Source: Indolivaga capnocytophagoides DSM 22835
GTDB lineage: Bacteria; Bacteroidota; Bacteroidia; Bacteroidales; Dysgonomonadaceae
Assembly: GCF_000426485.1 (NCBI RefSeq)
Contig: NZ_KE384529.1
Coordinates: forward strand, 508,247-572,246
Reading direction: 5' to 3'
DNA: 64,000 bases
The notes beneath the pieces were generated by a model. The model saw only the letters and a list, made by a program, of their open reading frames with translations. It was not told the DNA's origin and made no database searches. This document shows positions 27,542 through 36,999 of this stretch, piece after piece. The number at the start of each line of letters is the position of its first letter. The first letter of the stretch is position 1. A program made the translations under genes and the position numbers.

Positions 27542-28236
27542 AAATAAAGAAGCTGATCCCCTCATCGTTGCGGTTGAGATACAAACTGATCAAACGTTAT
27601 ACAGAAGACCGGAACAAAGGAGTAATCTTCGCCTCTTTCAGAGTAACGGAATCACCGTTCGAACATTCTATTTCAGAAACACAAGAGATCAGAAAGTCTG
27701 AGTATTATCAGAATAAGATCGACAATATAAGACTAGGAACCAATCTAATAGAAAGGATTATCATAACTTCAGGAGAAACTTTTTCATTCTGGCGGGCAAT
27801 AGGAAACCCATCTCCAGAAAAAGGCTTTAAGATGGGTCGCAACCTGATAGATGGCAAACTCAAGGCTGACTACGGTGGAGGACTGTGTCAGCTATCGGGC
27901 ATCATTTACCTGTGTGCGCTGAAAGCAGGACTTAGTATAAATGAGCGTTATAACCATACGGTGGATATTTATACCGAAGAAGAACGATTTACTCCACTGG
28001 GAGCCGATGCAACAGTAGTATACGGATATAAAGACCTGAGAGTAGTAAACCCCTACCCTTTTGACATCAGATTCGAATTCGAAATACAAGATGGCTACAT
28101 GTCCTGTAACCTGCTAAGTACAAAACCGATAACAGAGCGTACGATTGAGTTCAGACGAAAGAAATACCTAAACAGAATTGTTGTTGAAACATTTTCGGAT
28201 AATAAGTATCTCAATACATCGGAATACCTTATCTAA
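27538..28236 (+). CDS. VanW family protein
   Basis: This 232-residue protein carries the VanW core: NKIDNIRLGTNLIERIIITSGETFSFWRAIGNPSPEKGFKMGR followed by DYGGGLCQLSGIIYLCALKAGL and NHTVDIYTEEERFTPLGADATVVYGYKDLRVVNP. VanW was named from vancomycin-resistance clusters, but its biochemical role is not known, and its presence does not imply resistance. The ATG overlaps the methyltransferase stop (ATGA), so the two proteins are probably made together. Confidence 0.9.
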   Translation: MKIKKLIPSSLRLRYKLIKRYTEDRNKGVIFASFRVTESPFEHSISETQEIRKSEYYQNKIDNIRLGTNLIERIIITSGETFSFWRAIGNPSPEKGFKMGRNLIDGKLKADYGGGLCQLSGIIYLCALKAGLSINERYNHTVDIYTEEERFTPLGADATVVYGYKDLRVVNPYPFDIRFEFEIQDGYMSCNLLSTKPITERTIEFRRKKYLNRIVVETFSDNKYLNTSEYLI

Positions 28237-28270
28237 AAAAAAAGGTTGCTACAAATTTATGTAACAACCT
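28235..28270 (-). terminator. Intrinsic terminator of the priming transferase gene
   Basis: AGGTTGCTACA pairs with TGTAACAACCT (one mismatch) around a 6-nt loop. On the minus strand a run of nine T follows. Confidence 0.85.
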
Positions 28271-28316
28271 CCTGTAAAGTGGTATTAGATTTTATCTATT
28301 TTTATCCAAAGGATAA

Positions 28317-29720
28317 TCAATATGCGTTCTTTTCGCCTTGCAGCATATTGGTTATTGTATAAACCATGATGCGGATATCAAGCCAGAAGCTCCAATTCTC
28401 AAGATACCAGATATCATATATCACACGGCCTTCCATCTCAGGAAGAGTCTTGGTTTCTCCTCTATAGCCATTTACCTGTGCCCAGCCTGTAATACCGGGT
28501 TTTACCAAATGGCGAACCATATATTTATTGATTATTTTCGAATAGTCTTCTGTATGCTTCAACATATGCGGACGAGGCCCCACCAGACTCATTTCTCCCC
28601 GCCATACATTAATCAACTGAGGCAGCTCATCGAGATTGGTTTTTCTGAGGAAATTCCCTATTTTGGTCTTTCTTGGGTCATTCAGCGTAGCCTGTACCTT
28701 GTCGCTATCATTATTGACCTTCATACTTCTGAACTTATAGCAGCCAAAGCTTTTGCCGTTCAGACCAGTTCTTTGCTGACGAAAATAAATCGGACCCGGA
28801 GACGATATTTTAATTATACTTCCTATTATCAGGTACAGAAAAGGATATACAGTGCATAAGAATACGGTTGATACCGAAAAGTCTACAAAACGCTTTATAA
28901 CCCGATTGGTTATTCTGCCCAAAGGCTCACGGCGAATGGCAAGTATTAATACATCACCACATTTATCCACCGTCATTTTACGTTTCAGATAATTCCGTAA
29001 ATTGGGAACACTGTAAAAACGCAGCAGGTTATTTTCGCAATAATTAATAATCGGTAATATCTCATCCCTATGTTTAGAAGGTAATCCGCAGAAGACATCA
29101 TCTACCTTATTGCTCGATAACCACCCCACTACATCTTCCGGATATCCCAACCACGACACACCTTCGGGAAAACCTTCCAATTCTTCATTAAAAGAAAAGA
29201 CTCCCAACAGATTATATCCCATCTCGGATTGTTTCAACGTTTGAATTATTTCCAGCATATTTCCACCATCTCCCACAACCACGGCAGATCTGCTGTTTCT
29301 ACCATAACTTCGAACATTCAATATCCAAAGTCTTAACGAAAGCTGTGCTAATACAATAAAAGCAAAAGCCACGAGATAAAACGGTACAACATATTTGAGA
29401 TGTATAGCAGGAAGCATAGCAATGCTAAGCCCCGATAAAAACAGGAAAAAAGCTATTATAATAATTCTCGATACATGAGATACTATAACCTCAGGACGTA
29501 CTATCCGCTTTTGCAATATAGCCCCGGCTATAAACAAACTCATGATATACGATATATTGCAGATAAGCCAGTATTGAAATACATAAGAATCAAAGGCTTC
29601 GATTCTCCGTTCCGTACCCAATAAAAAATAGAACGCAACACACCAAATATTGAGAACTAGTAGATCAACAAATTGAGTCGAAATCCTAAAGTATGTACTT
29701 TTACTTAAAGCATTATTCAT
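28317..29720 (-). CDS. Undecaprenyl-phosphate sugar phosphotransferase (WcaJ-like)
   Basis: This 467-residue polyprenyl glycosylphosphotransferase has four or five N-terminal membrane helices (to about residue 130), a Rossmann-like middle (RSAVVVGDGGNMLEII), one more helix (about 280-300) and the C-terminal catalytic domain: SSPGPIYFRQQRTGLNGKSFGCYKFRSM, LRKTNLDELPQLINVWRGEMSLVGPRPH and PGITGWAQVNGYRGET. It loads the first sugar phosphate onto undecaprenyl phosphate in exopolysaccharide or capsule synthesis. No other polysaccharide gene lies downstream. A 650-nt leader separates it from UpxY. Confidence 0.93.
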   Translation of the reverse strand: MNNALSKSTYFRISTQFVDLLVLNIWCVAFYFLLGTERRIEAFDSYVFQYWLICNISYIMSLFIAGAILQKRIVRPEVIVSHVSRIIIIAFFLFLSGLSIAMLPAIHLKYVVPFYLVAFAFIVLAQLSLRLWILNVRSYGRNSRSAVVVGDGGNMLEIIQTLKQSEMGYNLLGVFSFNEELEGFPEGVSWLGYPEDVVGWLSSNKVDDVFCGLPSKHRDEILPIINYCENNLLRFYSVPNLRNYLKRKMTVDKCGDVLILAIRREPLGRITNRVIKRFVDFSVSTVFLCTVYPFLYLIIGSIIKISSPGPIYFRQQRTGLNGKSFGCYKFRSMKVNNDSDKVQATLNDPRKTKIGNFLRKTNLDELPQLINVWRGEMSLVGPRPHMLKHTEDYSKIINKYMVRHLVKPGITGWAQVNGYRGETKTLPEMEGRVIYDIWYLENWSFWLDIRIMVYTITNMLQGEKNAY

Positions 29721-30368
29721 TTTCTTTCAAATTTTAAATGTTTAACTTAAGACTAAACACTGATTGGCAGAACATTTTTCTCTAGTGATTATACTGGCTA
29801 CCAAAAAGTTGCAAATCTGTTTAGTTTAAAAAACTGATTCATAAGAGTATCGTTTGTGTTAGATGATAGGTTGCTATTGTCTTTTAAGTAAAAGTGAATA
29901 TTTTCTGATATCAAAAAATGATATTTCAAAAAAACTAAAAATAGTAGGTGTGCCTTGCAGACGAGCCGTTTGTAAAGGATAACCGGAGAAGAATAAGCTC
30001 TCCTTCAATCTTTCTTGTGTTCTAATCTCGATTATCGTACTTCCGAACGGAAAAAGAATACGTCTGCAAGTATACCTACATCAACCACTGATTCGTATCT
30101 TGGACTCTGTTATAATATTCTCTAATATGACACTATTATTAATTTGTACACACAGGTCTACTAAATGGGGGAAGATCGTTATATGGATACGGTAGCTGCA
30201 CGTACTCGGTTTACTTCCCTTCTCAGTAAAACATTATCGCATATGCCGTAAATTTTCAAGAACTCTGGTATATTTCAGAAAACCAGAGGTGCATGTTTTA
30301 TATCGTTTGGTTCGAAAATTATCTCTATAATTTATCGTCAGTTTGTATATAATTAGAGGTAGAAAACT
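29721..30368. other. Long non-coding leader between UpxY and the priming transferase
   Basis: There is no supportable ORF. The stretch contains the structured element at 29944-30079 and an ACTCTGGT/ACCAGAG hairpin at about 30262-30288. Its length and position, directly downstream of an antiterminator gene and upstream of its likely target, suggest a regulatory leader. Confidence 0.55.
29944..30079 (-). ncRNA. Candidate structured leader RNA element
   Basis: Closing arms GTAGGTGTGCCTTGCAGACG (29944-29963) and CGTCTGCAAGTATACCTAC (30061-30079) pair over almost their full length. Inside are a CCGTTTG/CGAACGG pairing, a GGAGA...TCTCC hairpin and a TTCCGTTCGGAA hairpin, giving a branched fold of about 136 nt. 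It matches no RNA family I can name. Confidence 0.45.
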
Positions 30369-30953
30369 TTAAACCTCTGTCTCGCACAATATCGTCTGTT
30401 CATACATCCTCGGTTCTTCGAGCCTCTCCAGCTGATAAGGAGAAATATAAGCTGTGGCAACAGACATTAGACCATCTACAGATACAACAACACGCCTGTC
30501 TCCTCTGATCCGTAAAAATTCGCCGACAACTCCGGCTAAAGGCCCTTGGGTAATACGGACTTTGTCACCCCGGCGTAAAAGAACTTCAGACGAATCGAGA
30601 TATATCAATTGATCGTCATAAGTTTTAGCTACGCTCAAAAAATTATTCATCTGATTTTCGGGAACTACCATCGGTTCGTTGCGGACTCTATCCATCATAT
30701 AACGTACCGGAAAACGCAACTCCACCTCAGTCTTTACCTTATTCAGAACAGCTCTTGATGTCTTGACAAAAACAAGATTGTTTACAACCGGAACCAACAC
30801 TTTGATTTTCTGTCCTTTTTTCTCTACATACTTGTAATGCATCGGAATAAAATTTTCGATATCAATCGTATCCAGATGATTTTTAAACAACATTTCTCTG
30901 TTGTATGGTATACGCATTACATGCCATACGATTTCAGTATTTTTCACTTTCAA
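30369..30953 (-). CDS. UpxY family transcription antiterminator (NusG-like)
   Basis: This 194-residue NusG paralogue has the N-terminal NGN domain (WHVMRIPYNREMLFKNHLD, FIPMHYKYV, LVPVVNNLVFVKTS) and a C-terminal KOW motif (LRRGDKVRITQGPLAGVVGEFLRIRGDRRVVVSV). UpxY proteins of Bacteroides bind the leader of their own capsule operon and let RNA polymerase read through. Here the only gene downstream on the strand is the priming transferase, after 416 nt of gap beyond the structured element. A palindromic repeat lies 37 nt upstream of the start. Confidence 0.92.
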   Translation of the reverse strand: MKVKNTEIVWHVMRIPYNREMLFKNHLDTIDIENFIPMHYKYVEKKGQKIKVLVPVVNNLVFVKTSRAVLNKVKTEVELRFPVRYMMDRVRNEPMVVPENQMNNFLSVAKTYDDQLIYLDSSEVLLRRGDKVRITQGPLAGVVGEFLRIRGDRRVVVSVDGLMSVATAYISPYQLERLEEPRMYEQTILCETEV

Positions 30954-30989
30954 AAAAATTTGAGATAAATAAACTTCTTTCTATAAATT

Positions 30990-31080
30990 AAGGTCTCAGA
31001 CCTATTTATTAATTAGACAAGCATAAATATAACAGCATGTTACCACTATGAAACACCTCATCAAACACTGCTATTACATA
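30990..31080 (+). repeat. Interspersed palindromic element, copy upstream of UpxY
   Basis: An exact head AAGGTCTCAGACCT (30990-31003), ATTTATTAATTAGACAAGCA, AACAGCATGTTACC and a diverged tail ACCTCATCAAACACTGCTAT span about 90 bp. Confidence 0.75.
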
Positions 31081-31098
31081 GTTCGGATCGGACGTACC

Positions 31099-31196
31099 TT
31101 GGGGACACCAGAATTTTTTAACCCTGTATCGATCTTTATTTTATTTATTCAGAAAATTATTGAAACCCCTCTCCTATCTCAGCATCAGGATAAAAT
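31099..31196. repeat. Direct repeat, copy A, upstream of UpxY
   Basis: TTGGGGACACCA at the left and CTATCTCAGCATCAGGATAAA at the right are shared, at the same spacing, with the copy at 32526-32620. The middle has diverged. Function unknown. Confidence 0.65.
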
Positions 31197-31417
31197 ATAG
31201 CAAAACGCTAAACAATCTTTAATCTCTATCTATTACTTTTATTAGTTACACACTCTACATTAACCATTTCGAAACAATATGATTCAATAAAATCCACTTA
31301 ACTATCATATTGATTTATCCTATTACAAAAATAGGTCATTTGTAAATACCAACTGTTTCATAAATAATCACTTTTATGTCATATATAGACCTTTGATCAT
31401 TCTTTCTATCATTTTCA

Positions 31418-32311
31418 TCATCTAACCGCACCCGACGAACGTATTATTCCGGGAGTTGCACCCAAATATTTTTTACAGAATGTATTAAAATGAGATGTCG
31501 ATGAGAAATTGTATTCTTCACATATCTGCTTGAATGATTTTTGTCCGTGATTAAGCTCATAATATATATCTTCGGCCTTTTTCATTTTAAGCCATTGGGC
31601 GGGAGCCATATTAAAAACTTTTTTGAAACGCTTTTTGAAGCCTGACAAACTATAATATGCCAAATCGGCCAGATCCTGCTCGGTTTTTACTTTGCGATAC
31701 GCATTATATATAAAATCAGAAAACACTCTGTCGCTTGATAATATCGGTTTAAAGAAATTTTCGATTTGCTGGCTTGTATAGCTTATATTCATTATGCAGA
31801 TAAACTCCTGCACCTTTATTTCCATATACTGCGGTGTACATAATCCGGCATCACTGCACTGGCTCAATAACGACACATACAATATCAACAGATTATTCAT
31901 ATCAAGCACCGACAATTCGTCGGATGATTGCTTTTTCTCATTCAGCTCTTTATGCGAATAAGCCGAAGCCATATTACTTACAGTCCGTGATTTTTGCCCC
32001 TGAAAACATCCCGAAAGATTGATATTATAAGGAATCTTAAGCAGTACCATTTCGGATCTCTCTTGTGCGACCCCCGTAAAGTTAGAACCCAATGGTATTA
32101 CCAGCATTTGGTTTCTGTCCAGTTCTTTTTCATAATATTTCGACATAGAGAAGTTCACTCTACCGTTTCGGATAAAAAGTATTTTAGAGTCACCGGGTGC
32201 AATTTCTAGAACTTCACCCTGGTCGACAATAAAAGTCTGGATTATATCGTGATCATAACCAAACTTATCGTCCAATACCTTTAAGTAGTTTAGAGTAACA
32301 TCCTTTACCAT
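31418..32311 (-). CDS. AraC family transcriptional regulator
   Basis: This 297-residue protein has an N-terminal effector or cupin-like part (residues 1-110) and a C-terminal AraC domain with two helix-turn-helix units: TEQDLADLAYYSLSGFKKRFKKVFNMAPAQWLKMKKAEDIYYEL and SFKQICEEYNFSSTSHFNTFCKKYLGATPGIIR. The second ends in the usual family signature. The ligand is unknown. It lies upstream of UpxY on the same strand, and both genes have the same pair of repeat types in their upstream regions, which suggests a shared origin of those regions. Confidence 0.9.
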   Translation of the reverse strand: MVKDVTLNYLKVLDDKFGYDHDIIQTFIVDQGEVLEIAPGDSKILFIRNGRVNFSMSKYYEKELDRNQMLVIPLGSNFTGVAQERSEMVLLKIPYNINLSGCFQGQKSRTVSNMASAYSHKELNEKKQSSDELSVLDMNNLLILYVSLLSQCSDAGLCTPQYMEIKVQEFICIMNISYTSQQIENFFKPILSSDRVFSDFIYNAYRKVKTEQDLADLAYYSLSGFKKRFKKVFNMAPAQWLKMKKAEDIYYELNHGQKSFKQICEEYNFSSTSHFNTFCKKYLGATPGIIRSSGAVR

Positions 32312-32345
32312 AACTTTGTATGTTCTTTATTTATTGATCCGGGAA

Positions 32346-32372
32346 AAGGCCTCAGACCTTTTTATTTACATA
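32346..32372 (+). repeat. Interspersed palindromic element head upstream of the AraC-like gene
   Basis: AAGGCCTCAGACCT (32346-32359) followed by TTTTTATTTACATAG. The body continues with CAACAAGCC; the tail is not clear. Confidence 0.65.
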
Positions 32373-32525
32373 GACACACACGCAACAAGCCTTTCGTGCA
32401 ATAGTTGATTTCCCGGTATGCCTAGTATTTTTATTTAAGATTAAAATGGAATGTGCTTGAACAAGCCCCTTATAGACCCACCATAGACTAATGAGAAAGT
32501 AGAGTTAGAGTTATTCTGGGAATTC

Positions 32526-32620
32526 TTGGGGACACCAAAGATCTTATGTCCTCGGATAACCACTTTTATTTAAATAGAATCTATCTAAAGTATTCATTTT
32601 CTATCTCAGCGTCAGAATAA
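32526..32620. repeat. Direct repeat, copy B, upstream of the AraC-like gene
   Basis: TTGGGGACACCA at 32526 and CTATCTCAGCGTCAGAATAAA at 32601-32620 match copy A. The rest of the 750-bp gap (32312-33062) is AT-rich and I see no gene in it. Confidence 0.65.
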
Positions 32621-32994
32621 ATTAGAAATACGAATTGAACCATCGAGTGCAGCGGCCAACACAACTATAGCAGCACTTCAGGTCTTCTTAAAATAATTAC
32701 TCTCTATATTCTTATAACAAACACTTAATTATATATCATCAGCTACATTGAACTGATATACAGAAAAATATCCAAGAAGAAAACTTTGATTTCTTTCAAT
32801 ATAAAATATCTTTCTTTTTACGATTTTATATAGAAAAAAGATTATGAAATGATCTTTCTGATATAAGCTCGAGACTATGGAAACATATAAGACTTATATT
32901 TTGTTTATCGGCGTGTTCGTTTTTTTTTTAAGAAAAACTGATATTTTTTAATATCACACTGATATATATCAGATTATCCGAATAAAAATAATTC

Positions 32995-33040
32995 AAAAAA
33001 AAATCCCGCTACCGAATAAATCTGGGTAACAGGATTTTTT
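32995..33040 (-). terminator. Intrinsic terminator of the GH3 gene
   Basis: AAAAAATCC/GGATTTTTT and CTACC/GGGTA pairings around a loop of about 10 nt, with a T run on the minus strand, close the glycan-utilization locus. Confidence 0.8.
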
Positions 33041-33062
33041 CCTTATTTCAAAAATAGAATCC

Positions 33063-35288
33063 TTATTTCAAAGTAAATTTCACTTTTGATTTTATATCCG
33101 AAGACGAAGCACCGATCAGAGCCTCGAAATCTCCGTTTTCGGCAACCCATTCATGCTTAGCTGCATCGAAAAAGCTTAAAGCCGATTTATCGATAGACAT
33201 CGTAACTTCTTTTTCTTCACCTGCTTTCAGATATACTTTTTCAAAACCTTTCAACTCCTTTAATGGACGGGGCAATGAGCTTTTCAGATCACTTATATAA
33301 AGCTGAACAATCTCAGCTCCGTCTCTTGCTCCTGTATTCTTCACTTTCACGGTAAATGAGATCTTTCCGTCACGGGTAACTTCTTTTTTATCGGCTGTTA
33401 CTTTACCGTATTCAAACGTAGTATAGCTCAATCCGTATCCGAAACTGAACAATGATTTAATCTTTTCTTTATCAACCCAACGGTAACCGACAAAGATACC
33501 TTCTTTATAATCAGCTTCTTTATTTACACCGGGATAAGCATCCAGTTTATGAGCACCAACATCATCCAATTTTACAGGAAATGTAAACGGCAGTTTACCC
33601 GAAGGATTTACATCACCAAGCAGGATAGAAGCCAATGCTGTACCCGATTCTGTTCCGTTATACCAAGTCTGAACGATAGATGGTACTTCTTTGACCCAAG
33701 GCATTGCAACAGCATTACCCGACACATTCACCACTACCAGATTCTTATTTGCTTTAACCAGTTCCGAGATCAATTTATCCTGATCATAAGGTAAGCCCAA
33801 AGACTTACGGTCATGCCCTTCGCTGTCCTGATTATCACTTTTATTAAGACCTCCGATAAAGATAACCACATCAGCAGATTTAGCCTGATTTACAGCATCG
33901 GCTATCAATTCCGATTCGGAACGAGTTTCAGTCAAATCCTGTCCCGAGTGTACACCATTGTAATTTCCGCTGGCATCACCTACATATCCTCTTGCATAAA
34001 CAACCTCAGCCTGAGATCCTACACGCTTTTTAATTCCGTCTAAAGGAGATACTTCGTATCTGGCTTTCAACGAAGAACTTCCTCCGCCGACAGTCATCGC
34101 TTTGATGGCATTTTCACCTACAACCAATATTTTTTTAGTCTTATTGAGGTCGAGAGGCAATACTGCATTATCGTTTTTAAGAAGTACAATTCCTTCTTCT
34201 GCAATATGACGTCCTGCCAAGGCATGTTCATCAGTACCAAACGATCCCCAAGGACGTTTTGTATTCATTGTTGTACGGAATGCAAGACGAAGAATATTGC
34301 GGACTTTTTTGTCTACTTCTTCCTCTTTCACTTCGCCTGATTTCAATAATTTCAAAAATGGTTTAGACAGATAATAGTTATCATAAGCGTTGCTTGTTCC
34401 TTCGCTCAGACCATTTGTCCAAGAACCGAATTCCATGTCCAAGCCATGATAAATTGCTTCCTGAGTACTGTTTACACCACCCCAGTCAGACACAACAACT
34501 CCATCAAAACCCCATTCGCCGCGAAGAATGTCATTCAGCAAATATTGATTATGGCAAGCCCACTGACCTTTGTACTTGTTATAAGCACCCATAATAGCCC
34601 AGGCTTTTCCTTCCTGCACAGCAGCTTTAAAAGCAGGCAGATATATTTCGTACAAAGTACGGTCGTCTACATTTACATTTACAGTGTGGCGGTCCACCTC
34701 CTGATTATTCAGGGCAAAGTGCTTTACACATGCGGCAACACCATTGGCCTGTACGCCCTGAATGTAAGGTACAACCATTTTTGAAGCTAAAAACGGATCT
34801 TCTCCCATATACTCGAAGTTACGTCCGTTTAATGGAGTACGGTAAATGTTTACACCGGGACCCAGTAATACATTTTTGTTTCTGTAACGGGCCTCTTCTC
34901 CTATCGATTTTCCGTACAGAGCCGACATATCTTTATTCCATGTGGCAGCCAAAGCTGTAAGCGCAGGAAAAGCGATACAAGAATCGTTAGTCCATCCTGC
35001 CTGATCCCACTCGTCCCACAATACTTCGGGACGTATACCATGAGGGCCGTCTGTCATCCAGTTTTCGGGTATTCCCAAGCGAGGGACACCCGCCGAACTG
35101 AATTTAGACTGAGCATGACACATCGCCACTTTTTCTTCCAGAGTCATTCGGGAAAGAGCATCCTCTACCCGCTGTTCTATTGGTTTGCTCTCATCCAGAT
35201 ATACCGGAATGGAATTCTGCGCTATCACAGGCATAGCAACCGAAGCCATAAAGAGAAAACTCAATAATAATTTCACTTGATTTAGCAT
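33063..35288 (-). CDS. Glycoside hydrolase family 3 beta-glucosidase
   Basis: This 741-residue exported enzyme has a signal peptide ending VIAQ, an N-terminal barrel (EEKVAMCHAQSKF, RLGIPENWMTDGPHGIR, PLNGRNFEYMGEDPFLASKM), the catalytic Asp in FDGVVVSDWGG (about residue 268), a beta/alpha domain, and a C-terminal fibronectin-like domain (VKVKNTGARDGAEIVQLYIS). It releases terminal sugar, most likely glucose, from oligosaccharides in the periplasm. It is the last gene of the locus; B. thetaiotaomicron BT3314 holds the same place. A TATTTTTG element at 35429 may give it its own promoter. Confidence 0.93.
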   Translation of the reverse strand: MLNQVKLLLSFLFMASVAMPVIAQNSIPVYLDESKPIEQRVEDALSRMTLEEKVAMCHAQSKFSSAGVPRLGIPENWMTDGPHGIRPEVLWDEWDQAGWTNDSCIAFPALTALAATWNKDMSALYGKSIGEEARYRNKNVLLGPGVNIYRTPLNGRNFEYMGEDPFLASKMVVPYIQGVQANGVAACVKHFALNNQEVDRHTVNVNVDDRTLYEIYLPAFKAAVQEGKAWAIMGAYNKYKGQWACHNQYLLNDILRGEWGFDGVVVSDWGGVNSTQEAIYHGLDMEFGSWTNGLSEGTSNAYDNYYLSKPFLKLLKSGEVKEEEVDKKVRNILRLAFRTTMNTKRPWGSFGTDEHALAGRHIAEEGIVLLKNDNAVLPLDLNKTKKILVVGENAIKAMTVGGGSSSLKARYEVSPLDGIKKRVGSQAEVVYARGYVGDASGNYNGVHSGQDLTETRSESELIADAVNQAKSADVVIFIGGLNKSDNQDSEGHDRKSLGLPYDQDKLISELVKANKNLVVVNVSGNAVAMPWVKEVPSIVQTWYNGTESGTALASILLGDVNPSGKLPFTFPVKLDDVGAHKLDAYPGVNKEADYKEGIFVGYRWVDKEKIKSLFSFGYGLSYTTFEYGKVTADKKEVTRDGKISFTVKVKNTGARDGAEIVQLYISDLKSSLPRPLKELKGFEKVYLKAGEEKEVTMSIDKSALSFFDAAKHEWVAENGDFEALIGASSSDIKSKVKFTLK

Positions 35289-35428
35289 GATTTAGTTATT
35301 TGAGATTAAAGATCATAAGATCTGTATTTATGATTATTTTTCATGGATTGCAAACTGATGACCGAGTTTATGCCTATTCGAGGTCTCAAAAAGATTCTCT
35401 TGTATTCGGTTTGTAGTATATCTGTAAA

Positions 35429-35436
35429 CAAAAATA
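35429..35436 (-). promoter_or_regulatory. Candidate promoter -7 element for the GH3 gene
   Basis: On the minus strand this is TATTTTTG, about 140 nt before the GH3 ATG. I see no clear -33 partner. Confidence 0.35.
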
Positions 35437-35530
35437 CAATAAAACCTCCGATATATAAGTACTCAACAGCACATACCGACCTCACAAAAACCTCTCAACT
35501 TACACATAAAACACACAAGGCGGATGATTC

Positions 35531-36982
35531 TTATTTCCAGATACAAGATATAACAGACTGAGCAGGTACAATATAGCTGAACGCTTTATCGCCAAGTGCT
35601 ACCGTTACCGTTTTTTGCTCCTGATTTTCGTTCAGCAAAACAACAGAATAACTTTTATCGGGATTCTCAAACGCCGAATAATATATCTTCTCATCTGTTT
35701 TTCCTTCCGATTTTATACGGAAACTTCCGGGTTTAATAACTTTCGAAAGATGAGCCATCGTATAATAATGGCTGTTCTTATCCATAGTCTTATAATCATT
35801 AGAATCAATAGTTATACAACCCAGGCAAATATCACATCCTCCGGGACGGTCCGGTCCGTGGTTATCATCGAGCATATAATTCCACATGATCACAGCTTTA
35901 TTGAAGTTATTGATACTGCCTATACAAACCTCACGCATATTCCACATCAGATCTTTAGCAAAAGAATACCCTTCACCCCATAATCCGATAGACATTTCGG
36001 TAAAATACAGGTTCTTATCGGGATAAGCATTATGCACAGTCAGCAGTTCTTCTTTTTCACCTCCATAAGCATGGTACGCAGCTCCGTCAATGTATTTCGC
36101 GGCATTAGCATCTTCATATATTTTTACCGGATATTGTCCCTGGTCGTAATTCTCTGATTTATCGTTATCATAATTGTAGTTATGGTCATACACTACAATC
36201 TTTGTTTTGATACCGGCTTTTTCGAAAGCAGGGCCCAGAGCGTCTCTGACAAAATCACGCTGCTCCTGCCATGTCATATACAAAGACATCGAATTACCCC
36301 GATTGAGAGGTTCATTCTGAATAGTCGTCGCATCAATCTTGAAACCTTCCTTTTCCATAGCCTGAATGTATTTTACAAAGTAAGCGGCATAATCCTGATA
36401 GTATTTAGGATTGAGCTGCCCGCTTGTCCACGAATCGAAAGGCTTCAGTTCTTTCAGGTTATTTACCTTCATCCATTTCGGACAAGACCAAGGTGATGCC
36501 ATTATTTTCACTTCGGGATTGATTGCTTTTATTTCTTTCAGGATAGGGAAAAGGTCTCGCTTATCATATTCGTTAATCGCGAAATTCTCTAATCCCGGTT
36601 TGTCGCAATAAGTGTATTCATCTAACGAAAAGTCGGACGCTCCGAGAGATATACGAATATAACTGTATCCGTATCCGTCTTTCTGATCGAAAGTTTCTTT
36701 TAATATGGCAGTTCTATCTGCCGGAGCCATCTTCAACAGATTATAGCAACTTGATCCGGTTATTGCAGCACCAAAACCATCCATTTCCTGATATTTCTCT
36801 TCAGGATGCAATGTTATAATATTATCCGTAGACTCGACATCTGATTTTGCCATAAGCATAACCGAGTCTTTTTGCATGGTCTTTGTTTTATCGGCAGTAG
36901 TGGTATATATATCCACAACAGACTTTTCGGTACATGCAAATAATAGTGAACAGCTTATCGCAAGATAAAAGATTTTTTTCAT
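35531..36982 (-). CDS. GH30 family glycosidase lipoprotein 1
   Basis: This 483-residue lipoprotein (LLFAC, Cys17) has a GH30 barrel plus beta domain. The acid/base Glu is in TIQNEPLNRG (Glu224) and the nucleophile in LYFTEMSIGLWG (Glu329). DGFGAAITGSSCYNL and RISLGASDFSLDEYTYCD are typical of the endo-beta-1,6-glucanase/glucosylceramidase branch. It is predicted to cut beta-1,6-glucan, probably at the cell surface. About half of the aligned positions match the neighbouring GH30 by eye. A terminator and a palindromic repeat separate it from that gene. Confidence 0.92.
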   Translation of the reverse strand: MKKIFYLAISCSLLFACTEKSVVDIYTTTADKTKTMQKDSVMLMAKSDVESTDNIITLHPEEKYQEMDGFGAAITGSSCYNLLKMAPADRTAILKETFDQKDGYGYSYIRISLGASDFSLDEYTYCDKPGLENFAINEYDKRDLFPILKEIKAINPEVKIMASPWSCPKWMKVNNLKELKPFDSWTSGQLNPKYYQDYAAYFVKYIQAMEKEGFKIDATTIQNEPLNRGNSMSLYMTWQEQRDFVRDALGPAFEKAGIKTKIVVYDHNYNYDNDKSENYDQGQYPVKIYEDANAAKYIDGAAYHAYGGEKEELLTVHNAYPDKNLYFTEMSIGLWGEGYSFAKDLMWNMREVCIGSINNFNKAVIMWNYMLDDNHGPDRPGGCDICLGCITIDSNDYKTMDKNSHYYTMAHLSKVIKPGSFRIKSEGKTDEKIYYSAFENPDKSYSVVLLNENQEQKTVTVALGDKAFSYIVPAQSVISCIWK

Positions 36983-36999
36983 GAGGTTCTCGTTATCTG

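Noticed and set aside
29944..30079. Invertible promoter flanked by inverted repeats, as in Bacteroides capsule loci
   Set aside because: The arms are imperfect, an extra base breaks symmetry, and no TAnnTTTG promoter lies between them; an RNA structure fits better.
31099..31196. Known riboswitch (TPP-like) in the direct repeat
   Set aside because: GGGGACACC and CTGATGCTGAGA recall parts of the TPP aptamer, but order, spacing and the downstream genes do not fit.
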